From: Capronia americana
Lineage: Eukaryota > Ascomycota > Eurotiomycetes > Chaetothyriales > Herpotrichiellaceae
DNA length: 64,000 nt
Direction: 5' to 3'
Assembly (NCBI GenBank): GCA_016110215.1
Contig: JADWQD010000027.1
Coordinates: forward strand, 62,001 to 126,000
The position numbers were made by a program, and so were the translations under genes. Shown piece after piece: positions 10,501 to 20,761 of this stretch. Numbering within the stretch: position 1 is the first letter of the stretch; each line of letters starts with the position of its first letter. The notes under the pieces are model-generated. The model ran no database searches and had not been told where the DNA came from. It saw nothing but the letters and a program-made list of their open reading frames with translations.

Positions 10501-11210
10501 GGACAGGAGTCTAACGACATGTATTGATCAGCATGAGAATATTCCCACACCGCAGATCAGAGCAGGAAAAGGTCCATAACACATTGGGACATACACGTCC
10601 ACAATTACGGCGAGATGTACATCTACGCATCTACCTATCTACCTCTCACGACAGCAGACTTGATCAATAGTCGCCATGAAGATCTTCCCAAACGACCAGC
10701 ATCACCAATAATAAAAGCCAGTGTAACCAACAATACACCATACCTATAGGGATCAACTTGGGCGATGCACTGAGAGATATGCCGTTGCCATCTTCGCACG
10801 CGGCAACTCGCCCAGCCCCTTTATTGGCTTGACAAAGCAGCAGTGTAAGTGTCTTGATCACCACTGAAGACACAGTACAAGAAAACGAAAATTAAGAGAG
10901 ACATTGTCTACAGACATAGCCTGCTGATTCCATCAAACTGAGGGCTTGACCTTGCCCATCTCCCGTGAGGAACCTGGTCCGGTTTCCCACATGATGCCAA
11001 CTCGATGGAAGTGATTAGCCTTGCTGGTTTGGAAGGATCGATCTAGACATTCGAAGGCAGCTGGAGGGTCCGATTAAAGCGGAACCACGCACGCAATGTT
11101 GAGAAGAGCAGGGCGGAAGAATTTGCAATCAATACATACATAGAGCTCAGGAGTTTTCAAGAGTCGGAGATGCGATCTCCTTCTTTCTCCTCTAAAGCAT
11201 TCCGCAAGTC
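10501..11210. other. Convergent intergenic region, no gene seen
   Basis: These are the 3' flanks of the F-box gene (+) and the amidohydrolase gene (-). No frame here has recognisable features. Confidence 0.5.
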
Positions 11211-12435
11211 CTACAGCGACGTCCGATATACCACACATAAGCTCCCTCCACCCGAAGGGCCTTGGCCTTCAGCACCCCCTGAGACGTAGAGCTGCGTGTC
11301 TCCTACTAGACCGGCCAGAAGACCTCCTACAGCTGCGCGCGCGTGGCGTGTGCCGTGTATATCGCTATCCGTGTTCATCGTATGCCTGTTTCCCCTGATG
11401 GTGCCGCGAGGGTCGGCTTCGGCTTTGGCAAACAGCTGCACTACCTCGCCCCCATCCTCCTTGACACGCGACAGGAGAGCGAGGACGGCCGACGCGTCAA
11501 TGGCGTCCTGCATCGGCCGCGATATGATCCTGAGGAGACGTGGCTTCTCTCCCGTCGACGTTGGCGGCGCGGCGGCGGCGGCAGCACCGGCGGCAGGATC
11601 CGAAGCCAGGATCAAGATATGATTGTCGTCCAATTCGGCACCGCTGCTACAGCTGGCTTTAGCGCTCCATGCCGTTCCCAGCTGCTGGAGGAGGAGGGAC
11701 GCTTCGATCTGCGTGTCCGCCACCTCACCCAGCGCGGCGGCAATGCCGATCGCGCTGGCATATCGTGACTTGGCCATGGACTCGTAAGTGTCTGTGGTGA
11801 TCGGCTCTCTGCCCGCAGCGCGGATGCTTTCCACCTTGGCCGACGTGAGCAGCGGACATTTGATCAGCACCAGTTCCACATCTCCGTGGTGGACGCCCAG
11901 ATCTGCCACCATCGCCTTGATTGTCGTAGCCACGATGCGGGCGTGGTCCGGGCTGCCGATCTCGTGAGGCTGCAAGGCTCTCGTGTGCCCGACGGCGGCC
12001 AACAGACCGGTGGATGTGGGTGTGGACGTGTCGGCGTCGGCGTCGTGAGCTCGCACAATAAAGGTGACATGAGGACAGAGCACGCCTTCCGTACCTCCGG
12101 AGAAGACAGTCACCGCATCCCCAGGAATCCGGGGCTCCCAGACCGTGGATGCCAATGTGCGCGAAAAGTCATTGACACAGCCATTTCCTGGTGAGGGCGC
12201 CAAGATGTGAGCTCTCGCCAGCTACAGTACGTACTGCCATGTCTCCTCTTCACTGTGGCACAGAAACAGGGCACACAGGGTAGGACAGGACGGACGGACG
12301 GACGCACTCACCCTCAGTTTTTCCCACTACTGCCAGGATCTGGGAAGGCTGATAGCCTGCCTCTACCAATCGTTCAAGCGGCGTCGTATCCGCCGGTGTA
12401 GAGATGGGGAACTTGAGCACATCAATGGCGACCAT
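11211..12435 (-). CDS. Cyanuric acid amidohydrolase / barbiturase family protein
   Basis: The family (AtzD/TrzD and barbiturase) hydrolytically opens cyanuric acid or barbituric acid rings. Exons in coding order are 12435-12312 and 12187-11211; the 124-bp intron has a GTGAGT donor and CACCAG acceptor. Total is 1101 nt, 366 residues, the usual length. Three repeated units form the barrel, each giving a Ser/Lys pair. Lysines are K39 (VVGKTEGNGCVNDF, spliced across the intron), K151 (LIKCPLLT) and K296 (FAKAEADP). Serines are S71 (FSGGTEG), about S222 (CSSGAELD) and S344 (YVSGGAEGQGP). An Ala-rich insertion at about residues 240-254 is unlike the bacterial enzymes I know. Substrate (cyanurate, barbiturate or other) cannot be decided. 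The family is rare and mostly bacterial, so ancient transfer is likely. Confidence 0.93.
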
Positions 12436-13209
12436 GGTTTGGTTGTTTTTGATGGGCCCAAGTCAACAAAACACCGGCCCGAAGGATAGGATAACGACGG
12501 CGAAGACGGTGACGAAGGGAGGGGACACGTCGATCGATCTGGTTGGGAGGAGGTCTCACTCACTCACTCACTCACTCACTCCCTCCCTCCTACTATGTCT
12601 TCTTGACACCACCACGATAATTAGAACCTGAGAACTGAAAAATCAAACTGAGTGCCACCAGCCTGGAGCCTGGACCAGGTGAAGAATGAAAGCACGCTCC
12701 TCTGGCAAATTGCTAACTGTAATCCCAGATACTGCCCTAGTGGTACAAGGTCCAAGTACGCTTCCCTATCGTGCCTATGTATGTACATGTACCTTGAGAA
12801 TATCGGGTTTTGGCCGTGACTGACAGGTCAATATATGCGGGCTCGGTGCCCGGTGGATTGGATGGTTGATTTGCCGCGGGCGGCCCGTCGGCGTCGGCGG
12901 CGGCGCCTCAGAAACCTTCCTTCTCCTTCTTAGGTACAGTATCTTATTGTCCCCACCTCGTTCCCTTGTTGCACATCCATTAACGAATATAGTGTAGACC
13001 CAGCAGTACTCCATACAATACCCGCACTGCAGAAAGGAAATCTCTTGCGCAAGACAATGAGATACAGTAGGAACATGCGCGTTACATGCGCGGAGAAAGA
13101 GCACGGCCGTTGGATTCTCAAATAGGCAGTAGTCTGTGTACCGTGTGTACTGTGTGCTGTGTACTATTACTGCGTGGATCATCTCTACCTACTGTACTCA
13201 CGCTGGTTT
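12436..13209. other. Intergenic region with simple repeat
   Basis: This is upstream of the amidohydrolase and downstream of the PhyH gene; both are on the minus strand. It contains the (TCAC)n microsatellite at 12556-12581. No other feature was seen. Confidence 0.5.
12556..12581. repeat. Tetranucleotide microsatellite (TCAC)n
   Basis: Six to seven perfect copies of a 4-bp unit, in the promoter side of the ring-opening amidohydrolase gene about 120 bp upstream of its ATG. Confidence 0.9.
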
Positions 13210-14253
13210 TCAATACCACCTAGGCCGATACTCGGGCCAGGTACTCAACTCGGACCGATACCGGTCCATCACGGCGCTATTGCTATCAAAGTCGACGCCC
13301 CCGCTGCTCAGCTTTTTGTAGTCGACTTGGCCCTCGATCCAGTCGGCGTCGTACGCTAGGCTGTGTTCGTCGCGCGCCCACTGCTCCACCATGTCCTTGA
13401 CGTCCGCGGGGAGGGCGATCTTCGACCGGCCTTGCCACCAGTGCGGCGAGGCCACGAACGCGAGCATGATCCGCGGCTCGTCCGTCAGGTTGGGCATGCC
13501 CGCGTGCCAGAGGCGGAGGTCGCGGATGATGAGGCTGCCCTTTTTGGTCGAGATCTGGATCGGGGGCGAGTGTTTGCGCCGGTCGTCTAGATATTTGGCC
13601 TTGATAGTCAAGAGGCCCTCGCCTCCGCCATCGCCATCGTCGCCCTCGACGTCCTGTCCGTCACGGTCCCCGTGTCCGGAATACCGATTGTGCACCTCGT
13701 GGACGCTCACGTGGTGGCTGCCTACCCAGACTTCGGTGCCGCCGTTATGAGGCGTCACGTCCACAAGGTTGATGTTGATGACGTACGCGAAGGGGAAATA
13801 GGCCGGGTGGGCAAACTCGCAGTCCGAGTGGACGGGTTGTCGGCCCTTGGGATCCGCCTTAAGGGCTGTATTCCCGTTGGCATAGTGAATGACAGGCTTG
13901 GGCCCGATGACCGCGGACAGGATCGCGGCGGCGAAGGGGTTGCACCAAACGTCCTTGAACATCAGTTCACGGGTCGGAGGCGGTGCCTGGTCCATGTTCC
14001 GCGTGTGCTTGCCAAAGTTGAAGTGGTGGTCTGGATCGTTGGCGATTTCGAGTGCCTCAGGCGACAGTTTGTTGTTGAGAGTGTCGATGTGGGCGACGTC
14101 GATGGCGTTGTCGAGCACGATGATGCCATCTTTGTGGAGAAACGAGGCACCTTCGGCGATAATGTCCAGCGTGGGCTTGCCCGAGACGCGAACATCTTCT
14201 GGAATGTGGATGGTGTGTACGGTCTGGTCGTGGAGCGGGGTGTAGGAGCCCAT
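13210..14253 (-). CDS. Phytanoyl-CoA dioxygenase (PhyH) family protein
   Basis: This is a single-exon, 347-residue member of the PhyH group of Fe(II)/2-oxoglutarate oxygenases, which hydroxylate varied small molecules. The metal-binding pattern is visible: H-x-D in PVHSDCEF (about residue 140) and a distal His in LWHAGMPN, followed by EPRIML, which supplies the Arg expected to bind 2-oxoglutarate. The double-stranded beta-helix core runs from about residue 100 to 285. An Asp/Gly-rich insertion (about residues 192-212, SGHGDRDGQD and after) splits the core in a loop. The substrate is unknown. It lies 774 bp upstream of the amidohydrolase on the same strand, far enough apart that it has its own promoter. 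Confidence 0.85.
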   Translation of the reverse strand: MGSYTPLHDQTVHTIHIPEDVRVSGKPTLDIIAEGASFLHKDGIIVLDNAIDVAHIDTLNNKLSPEALEIANDPDHHFNFGKHTRNMDQAPPPTRELMFKDVWCNPFAAAILSAVIGPKPVIHYANGNTALKADPKGRQPVHSDCEFAHPAYFPFAYVININLVDVTPHNGGTEVWVGSHHVSVHEVHNRYSGHGDRDGQDVEGDDGDGGGEGLLTIKAKYLDDRRKHSPPIQISTKKGSLIIRDLRLWHAGMPNLTDEPRIMLAFVASPHWWQGRSKIALPADVKDMVEQWARDEHSLAYDADWIEGQVDYKKLSSGGVDFDSNSAVMDRYRSELSTWPEYRPRWY

Positions 14254-15134
14254 GGCGAAGACGTGGGCTTGTAGGACTGGTCGTTGCTGCTCAGAGTGCT
14301 CGTCGTCGTTGTGGAATGCAAGGACGATGGCCTTTGCCTAATGACCTGATCTCCTGGGTTACCTTACCTGCAAGAGACTCTGACAAAGTGACACCACATC
14401 TCGCAGAAACGAAACTCTATAGCCGAGCCCACGCGCGAGACCTGCGACATCAAAAGACATGTGGCGGAGCTTATCACCGACCAAGCACCACCATGCATCT
14501 CATCGTATTCCAGTGAGGGGAAGGTGCAGCAGAGCTATTGCAGAAGCGGGAAATGGTGTGCGAGCAAGATAGAGAAGGAGACGGAAATGCGCGATCGATG
14601 CGGTGGCGTAGTACGGCGAGACGCAGAAGCCAGAAGTGATAATCCGGGGATCGGAAAAAAGAGCTGCCGATGAGGCACGTGCGCGGGGGTCCTTGGCAGG
14701 CTTGGTCACCGGAAAAGGACAATATTGCCTCTTTGGGACAACGAAGATACATCAGATTCATCTGGCCCTTGCCGCCACAATTCCGACACGTCTCGGGTAC
14801 AAGTATTGCGCCGTTTCCGAAGTAGACCTCTGCATCTTCCTGGAACTGTTGTGATATTACCGCTTTGGTCCGCTTAAACGAGAACGAGAAACGGGTGGTC
14901 CCTGAAATGGAGCCGTTGTGCCCTTTTTCATTTCCCGCTTTGAATTTGTAAGTCGCCGAAATGTGATGGGGACTCAAACAGCGTCATCGAGGGAAATGGC
15001 CGAGGAGATGGCAGCTATAAAGTCGGGCCATGACTGTCGGCGAAACAAGCAGACAGGCCAACCTTCTCCCTTCTGCAGAGATCGGTCCTCGAGACGGTTT
15101 GGGATTTCTTCAACAATCTCGACAACTCCGCGTC
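14254..15134. other. Divergent intergenic region, no gene supported
   Basis: Promoters of the PhyH gene (-) and the alpha/beta hydrolase (+) lie here. A 167-codon minus-strand frame (14474-14977) with one CRNCGGKG segment is present, but I see no domain, intron or start context to support it. Confidence 0.45.
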
Positions 15135-16052
15135 ATGTCGACAGCACAGACAGCCGTTACCCAGTACGTGGACGCCAAAAATGGAGTTCGTTTTGCGTAC
15201 CGACGGATAGGAGACAACGAGGGGATTCCACTGGTCATGCATATCCATTATCGCGCCAATATGGACCTGTGGGATCCTCTGTTTGTCAACACACTGGCCA
15301 AAGCCAGAACCGTCATCATCTTCGACAACGCTGGCGTCGGCCGGAGCACCGGCGAAGTTCCCGAAACATTTCAAGGCTGGGCCGACGACTTGATTTGCTT
15401 TGTCGAAGCGCTGGGCCTGAAGAAATTCGATCTCCTCGGCTTCTCCATGGGCGGATACTGTGCTCAGATGACCGCGCTCACTGCACCCCACCTTATCCGG
15501 AAACTGATCCTCAGCGGGACCGGATCTTCCATGCCGTCGGCCGATCATGTCCCTGGCGTCGTGTGGCCCCGAGAAGATCCTCCGGCCGAAGCTATCAAGG
15601 CGCTGGCAGAAGCAGAGACGAAGGACGGGCCCTGGTCGCTGGCCTTCTCGTTCTTCTACGATGACGACCAAGGCCGTGGCGCATTTGAGCAATACTGGAA
15701 AAGACTGCACGAGAGAACGGCCGAGCCGCTCATTCTGGACCTCTTGGAGCGCGATGGTCCGGCAAAGAGACAGCTGAATGCAGCCGCGGATTCGTTCAAG
15801 AAAAATCCACGTGCAGCGTTCGACCGCCTTGGGGAATTGCAGATGCCGGTCCTGGTCGCCAACGGTGACAAGGATGTACTGATCCCGACGAGCAGGAGTT
15901 GGGAGCTGTACCACCAGATCCCAAATGCCCAACTGATTCTTTATCCTCGCGCGGGCCATGGCTTCATATGGCAGTATGCGAAGCTCTATGCAACGCACGT
16001 CAATATGTTCCTCGACGGGAACGAGTTCGAGCCGTACTTGGCAAAGTTGTAG
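15135..16052 (+). CDS. Alpha/beta-hydrolase fold protein
   Basis: This is a single-exon protein of 305 residues from ATG 15135 (MSTAQTAVTQYVDAKNG). The frame is open 35 codons further 5', but an in-phase upstream ATG at 15030 would add a tail without fold character. The fold features are an oxyanion segment near HIHYRANMDLWDP, the nucleophile elbow GFSMGG (Ser about 119), an acid in NGDKD and a catalytic His in AGHGF. This resembles haloperoxidase or epoxide-hydrolase-like members of the superfamily. The reaction cannot be predicted. Its stop codon is only 2 bp from the stop codon of the convergent regulator gene, so the two transcripts must overlap at their 3' ends. Confidence 0.85.
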   Translation: MSTAQTAVTQYVDAKNGVRFAYRRIGDNEGIPLVMHIHYRANMDLWDPLFVNTLAKARTVIIFDNAGVGRSTGEVPETFQGWADDLICFVEALGLKKFDLLGFSMGGYCAQMTALTAPHLIRKLILSGTGSSMPSADHVPGVVWPREDPPAEAIKALAEAETKDGPWSLAFSFFYDDDQGRGAFEQYWKRLHERTAEPLILDLLERDGPAKRQLNAAADSFKKNPRAAFDRLGELQMPVLVANGDKDVLIPTSRSWELYHQIPNAQLILYPRAGHGFIWQYAKLYATHVNMFLDGNEFEPYLAKL

Positions 16053-16054
16053 AT

Positions 16055-17695
16055 TCACTGACAAGCGGGTTGGCTGGAGGGGTCGATATCGTGCCAAAGT
16101 TCGAGTCCAAATGTGTCTTGGAGATTGTCAACCCAGAACACCTCCTGTAGCTGGGCCTTGACATGTGTCCACTGCGCCCAATCATTCCGTAACTGCTGGA
16201 AATCCATCAATCTCTTTCGGAACCAGAGCCTGTCGCTCGTATCCTTCGAAACCAGTCCTCCCATGAACAGCATCCATAATATGAGTCGGGCAGGAGCTTT
16301 GGCGGCGTCTAAGGCAGGCAATGCCTCTTTCAGTTGTTTCGAGACGTGGCTGGAGCACAGTCTCGTAAATGGCACTTCCCGGGTCAGGGTTTGCATGAAG
16401 ATAAGCGCCGTGATTACGCAAAGTCGTTCAACAGCTTCCTGATTCGGAGATATTGATCGTAACAGGTCGTGCTGGATGCAGGTGACATCTTCGTCAAAGG
16501 CCAAAGGATCGACAGGCATTCGCTTCTCCGCAGCTTGGTTCAGAGCGTGACAAAGGTATGAGAGGTCCACGAGCGCATTCAACACGGTCTGCGTCAAGCC
16601 GAGGTCCACAAGCATTGCCTCTATAGGAGTGCTCGGCGGCTCGATTGCCAATACAGCGAAGAGACTCTCCGTTGTTCTGATCGGGCGGGGGAAGTTAGGG
16701 TGCGTAAGCGTATCTACAGCACCAATCGTGTCGGCTCTGTAGATCTTCATGTGCAGCACATCTCGGACACTCCGGAATCCGCCCCTTACCCGGACCATTT
16801 CAGACATGCCCGCCGCGTGCATTTTCCACTTTGTATGGTTACCCAGGTGGTTCTCGCACAGAGCCAAGCACGATACAGCCCCAATGGTAAGGTCCGAGTA
16901 CTTCCCCTCATGCAGCCTACGGTTGAGTCGATTGAGGATGACCTTCATCAAGAGATCTGAATCTCTGAAGGTCAGCTGTCCAGAACCGAGAAAGAAGTGC
17001 ATGGCGCAAGAGAATAGAACCGTGTGCAGAGAGACCTCGTCTTTGACAACGGCGGGGAACCAAAACGTCGCAATCGGATTATGGGTGAGGGTCACGGTCT
17101 TGGTGATTGGGTACATTGCGGCAGCCAGCCGGGTGGGATCTGGTCGGCTGTCAGCGGGAGGCGTGCATCTCAACCACACTTGCCGAAGCGGGCACTCACA
17201 GTAGCTGACAAACTCCTGGAAGGAGCTGACTTCAGGGTCTATAACCGAGTAAAGAGCAGTAGCAGTTCCACGAAGCGACTGCTTGAGAATGAACAAATCC
17301 CTGGGGAGGTCCCTTGGTTTCACCGCGGTATCGTCGCCGAGCGATTTGCCTGTGCTGGAGGGTCTACTCTGCGCGCGTTCTTTCGGTCCGTGTTGTTGCT
17401 TTCTTTTAGGTCTCGGGGGCTCATAGTTCATGAACTGTATGGGTGCAGGCTGCTTTGCTTTGCCTTTTGCCGGCGTTTGGTCGTTCTTCCTTTCGGGCGA
17501 CGACGTGGATCTTGTGCTGCCGGGTCCTTTCGCGACAGTAATGGTAACTTCTGGAACACGCGATGGTTGAAGATCAAGCTCGCGTTCGTGAACTGCCTGA
17601 GGCGAGTTCTTTCCCGCCCGCTTCTTGCGCCGTTGCCATCCACGATCCACCATGAACAGCGGCTGGTCGGGGAAAATCACAGCTTCCTCGGCCAT
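16055..17695 (-). CDS. Fungal-specific transcription factor-like protein without zinc cluster
   Basis: Start is ATG 17695 (MAEEAVIFPDQPLF). A probable 60-bp intron at 17140-17199 (GTGAGT donor, CCAG acceptor) gives exons 17695-17200 and 17139-16055, 526 residues. The intron also happens to be open in frame. After splicing, the segment SYYPTRLAAAMYPI begins the C-terminal regulatory domain typical of Fungal_trans_2 proteins (about residues 165-520). The N-terminus is basic and Arg/Lys-rich (GWQRRKKRAGK) with no Zn2Cys6 motif, so direct DNA binding is doubtful. It is divergent from the MAL-type sugar transporter (956 bp between starts), a usual arrangement for a regulator and its target transporter, but that link is inference. 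Confidence 0.8.
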   Translation of the reverse strand: MAEEAVIFPDQPLFMVDRGWQRRKKRAGKNSPQAVHERELDLQPSRVPEVTITVAKGPGSTRSTSSPERKNDQTPAKGKAKQPAPIQFMNYEPPRPKRKQQHGPKERAQSRPSSTGKSLGDDTAVKPRDLPRDLFILKQSLRGTATALYSVIDPEVSSFQEFVSYCECPLRQVWLRCTPPADSRPDPTRLAAAMYPITKTVTLTHNPIATFWFPAVVKDEVSLHTVLFSCAMHFFLGSGQLTFRDSDLLMKVILNRLNRRLHEGKYSDLTIGAVSCLALCENHLGNHTKWKMHAAGMSEMVRVRGGFRSVRDVLHMKIYRADTIGAVDTLTHPNFPRPIRTTESLFAVLAIEPPSTPIEAMLVDLGLTQTVLNALVDLSYLCHALNQAAEKRMPVDPLAFDEDVTCIQHDLLRSISPNQEAVERLCVITALIFMQTLTREVPFTRLCSSHVSKQLKEALPALDAAKAPARLILWMLFMGGLVSKDTSDRLWFRKRLMDFQQLRNDWAQWTHVKAQLQEVFWVDNLQDTFGLELWHDIDPSSQPACQ

Positions 17696-18651
17696 GTCGA
17701 AGTCGCAGCCGTCTCGGTGCTTTGATTCGGGCTGCTTCACACGCCTCTTCAACGGTCCCGTACTTCGACTTGGAGCATCTCAATGCCGATTCTGTTGAAT
17801 ATCTAGGCTCACAGAATGAGTCGCAGGATCGGATGCCAAGTCGGCCTTAAGAGGCTGAAGTGATGTGAGACCGATGACTAATGCTGGGCGCTCCCCCTGA
17901 TTGAGGGGCGAGGCTGAGCATCTTCAGCCTCGTCCGCCAATCGAGAACTGCGCGAACGACGCCGTGTGCTCGGCAGTAAGCACGTCCCTGCGCACCGGCC
18001 AATCACATGCTAGTCTGCCTCGTCGATCAGCTATCGGCATTCCACCTCCAACTTCTCCTCCTCGCCGATGTAACGGTAGCGGTAACGATAGCATGCTGCC
18101 ATCCCAGGACTCGCAGATCCCCGTCTGAGGATGCAGGCGAACGGTGTTGGAGTTCTCGACTCGCATTCCTCTTCCAGGCAACGGCTCAGCGACCTCGCCT
18201 TCCCCTCGACATCCCGGCCATCCACACCTTGATTCCCCCAAGACGCGCGATAGGATGGACGACATTGAAGAGCCTAATGAGCAGCAACCGCTTTTGGGAC
18301 GGCTGTCGAATCAGACTCGGGTTGATAACGGTGAGCCCTTCTCGCTTAAGCCTTGCCTCGTGGCCAAGACGCAGCCAATATCTTGATGCAGACCACTGCC
18401 AGTGGGACTAATCCAGACCCTGGTCATTAGCCTCGGACTCTGGTATCTCGTTACCAGCAGGAGGGGTCAAGACCTCCGTCGTCGACTGATGAAGGCGATC
18501 CCTTGCCCTTATCGTTCTTGATAACGCACGCATACGAGGGGGAGTCTTTATCGGTTTAACGTCTCCCGTCCTCCATTGTTTTCCCTCTTCTTTGCTTCAT
18601 TCCACTACCGAGTGCATTTGGCCAGGAACACTCACGGGAAGAGCAGCAGAC
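17696..18651. promoter_or_regulatory. Divergent promoter region, regulator / sugar transporter
   Basis: The 956 bp between two outward-facing start codons must hold both promoters. No binding site is recognised by eye. Short frames in it look random. Confidence 0.45.
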
Positions 18652-20434
18652 ATGGACAAGGACATCGAGACCCGAAAAGACCCCGCGGCTCTCATTGCCA
18701 CCGCTTCGATCGACGACATCAATGCCGAAGCGCGCGCGGCTGCCGACCACGAGCACACACTCTCGTTCTGGCAGGCTGTCAAGCTCTACCCGCAGGCTGT
18801 TGGGTGGTCTCTGTTCTTCTCAATAGGTGTTATCATGTAAGTGAACCAGAGTCGCGTGAAGAAAGCAAGTCGATTGACAGACGGAACCAGGTGCGCCTTT
18901 GATCCGCAGCTTTTGGGCCAGCTGTATGCCACTCCAGCGTTCCAACGTGACTTTGGCTATCTGTACGATGGAAGCTATATTGTCTCCGCGCCGTGGCAGA
19001 CCGGCTTGAGTATGGGCTCCCCCATCGGACAGGTCGTGGGAGCATTCTGTGCGGCTTATCCGATGGAGTGGTTCGGGCGAAAGAAGACCTTCGGCGCATG
19101 TATCGTCCTTACCACCGGCTTTGTCTTTATTCAGTTCTTTGCACGGTCGCTTCCCGTACTGTTAGTTGGCGAACTGCTTGGTGGCCTGGTTCTGGGGAGC
19201 TACGCAGTCATCGCGCCTGCATACGCGTCCGAAGTGTGCCCATTGCCGCTCCGAGGAGTGCTGACGTCGTGTACAAACATCTGCTTCGTCACCGGACAGC
19301 TCATCGCCAACGGAGTCATTGCTGGAACCCACAAGATTGACAACCACTGGGCTTACAGCGCGCCGTTTGCTGTTCAATGGCTTTGGCCACTGGTCATCAT
19401 AATTGGGCTGCCATTTGCACCTGAAAGGTAAGGCTGCAGTATGGCTCCTCAAGAGATTATCCGCTAACGTGCGTGCAGTCCGTGGTGGCTACAGCGACAA
19501 GGTCGCTTCGAGGACGCAGAGAAAGCTCTCAAGCGCCTTGCTTCCCGCGGCGTCGATGTCCGACCCACCCTCGCCATGATCATCGAGACCGACAGGCTGG
19601 AGCGTGAGATCGAGTCCGGTTCCACGTACACCGACTGTTTCAAGAAAGTCAACATCCGTCGCACGGAGATTGCTGTCGGGGTCTACACCATCCAGGTGCT
19701 TTCGGGCATTTATCTCGTGGGCTACGCGACGTATTTCTTCACTCGTAAGTAGAAAGGCCTCCTCGCTTCAAATCCTTGGCTGACCATCGACCAGTCGCTG
19801 GCCTCCCCGACGACCAAGCCTTCAACATGGGTGTTGGCTTCCTTGCCCTCGGTTTCGTTGGGACGTGCTTCTCCTGGGTCCTGTTGATATACTTTGGCCG
19901 ACGGACAATCTACAACACCGGTCTCGCACTGCTGGCCGTCCTCCAGATCATCATCGGCATTTTGGACTGCGCGCCAAACTACGACAACAGGCCGTCCATC
20001 AAGTGGGCGGAAAGCGTGCTGATGCTGATCTGGAATTTCATCTACGACCTGTCCATCGGCCCCGTGTGCTTTGTGTTGCTGTGCGAAGTGTCGGCGACCC
20101 GAGTTCGTGGCAAGACGATCGCGATCGCCACCGCCGTCCAAGCGACGGCCGGGATTGTCATGACGGTCGCCATCCCCTACATGATCAACCCCGACCAGGC
20201 CAATATGAGAGGCAAGCTGGGCTTCTTCTTCGGCGGACTCGCTGCCTTGTGCTTGCTTTGGTCGTACTTCCGTGTGCCTGAATTGTGGGTAGACCTTACA
20301 AAACTGTCTTTCAGGCTCTTTAACTGACTTGTCTTGTGATTTCTAGGAAAGGAAGGACGTATCAAGAAGTCGACATTATGTTCGAGCGCAACATCAAGAC
20401 CAAGGACTTCAAGCATTATGTGGTTGCAGAGTGA
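18652..20434 (+). CDS. MFS sugar transporter, maltose/alpha-glucoside permease type
   Basis: This is a plasma-membrane sugar/proton symporter of the major facilitator superfamily. Exons are 18652-18836, 18891-19427, 19479-19744, 19795-20284 and 20347-20434, total 1566 nt, 521 residues. All introns are 50-62 bp with good signals. Sugar-transporter signatures are present: EWFGRKKTFG after TM2-3, PESPWWLQRQGR after TM6 (spliced across intron 2), and YFGRRTIYN in the second half. The last motif reads ELKGRTYQEVD where most relatives have E-T-K-G-R. The short N-terminal segment and the FDPQLLGQLYATPAFQRDFG segment place it with fungal alpha-glucoside permeases. The substrate is not certain. It is divergent from a transcription-factor-like gene and convergent with RLP24. 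Confidence 0.92.
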
Positions 20435-20761
20435 AGCGCAAAATGAGGCAGCATCAGGGGATTTCCAGCTGGAGTGGTTATCTGAGAGTATGTCCTCGTA
20501 TGTCCCTTGTAAGAGGCATTGCGATTCCACGTTGCGGGAATGCGCTGGTTCGGTCTCAGTCCAGCCTCAGTCGCTCCCACATACTCGGATTGTCTGCATG
20601 GCCGAAATCAAACTGCCGCGGATATTTCGAAGCCGAGCAACAATGTTCTCTATTCCTTCTACCCAATGAACCCACCGTTGCACATCGCCAGACACCCGTA
20701 ACGCCAGGTATCGTAATCTCATAGTGCTCGTACATTGCACCTCGGAAAATGTGGGCGGGCT
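20435..20761. other. Convergent 3' intergenic gap
   Basis: 327 bp between the stop codons of the sugar transporter (+) and RLP24 (-). No feature was recognised. Confidence 0.6.

Noticed and set aside
13672..14274. 200-codon plus-strand frame
   Set aside because: Antisense shadow of the PhyH gene.
14474..14977. 167-codon minus-strand frame with CRNCGGKG
   Set aside because: A short Cys motif alone does not support a gene; no second Cys pair and no domain around it.
15015..16097. 360-codon minus-strand frame
   Set aside because: It lies exactly antisense to the alpha/beta hydrolase; its openness follows from codon bias of that gene, and it shows no domain.
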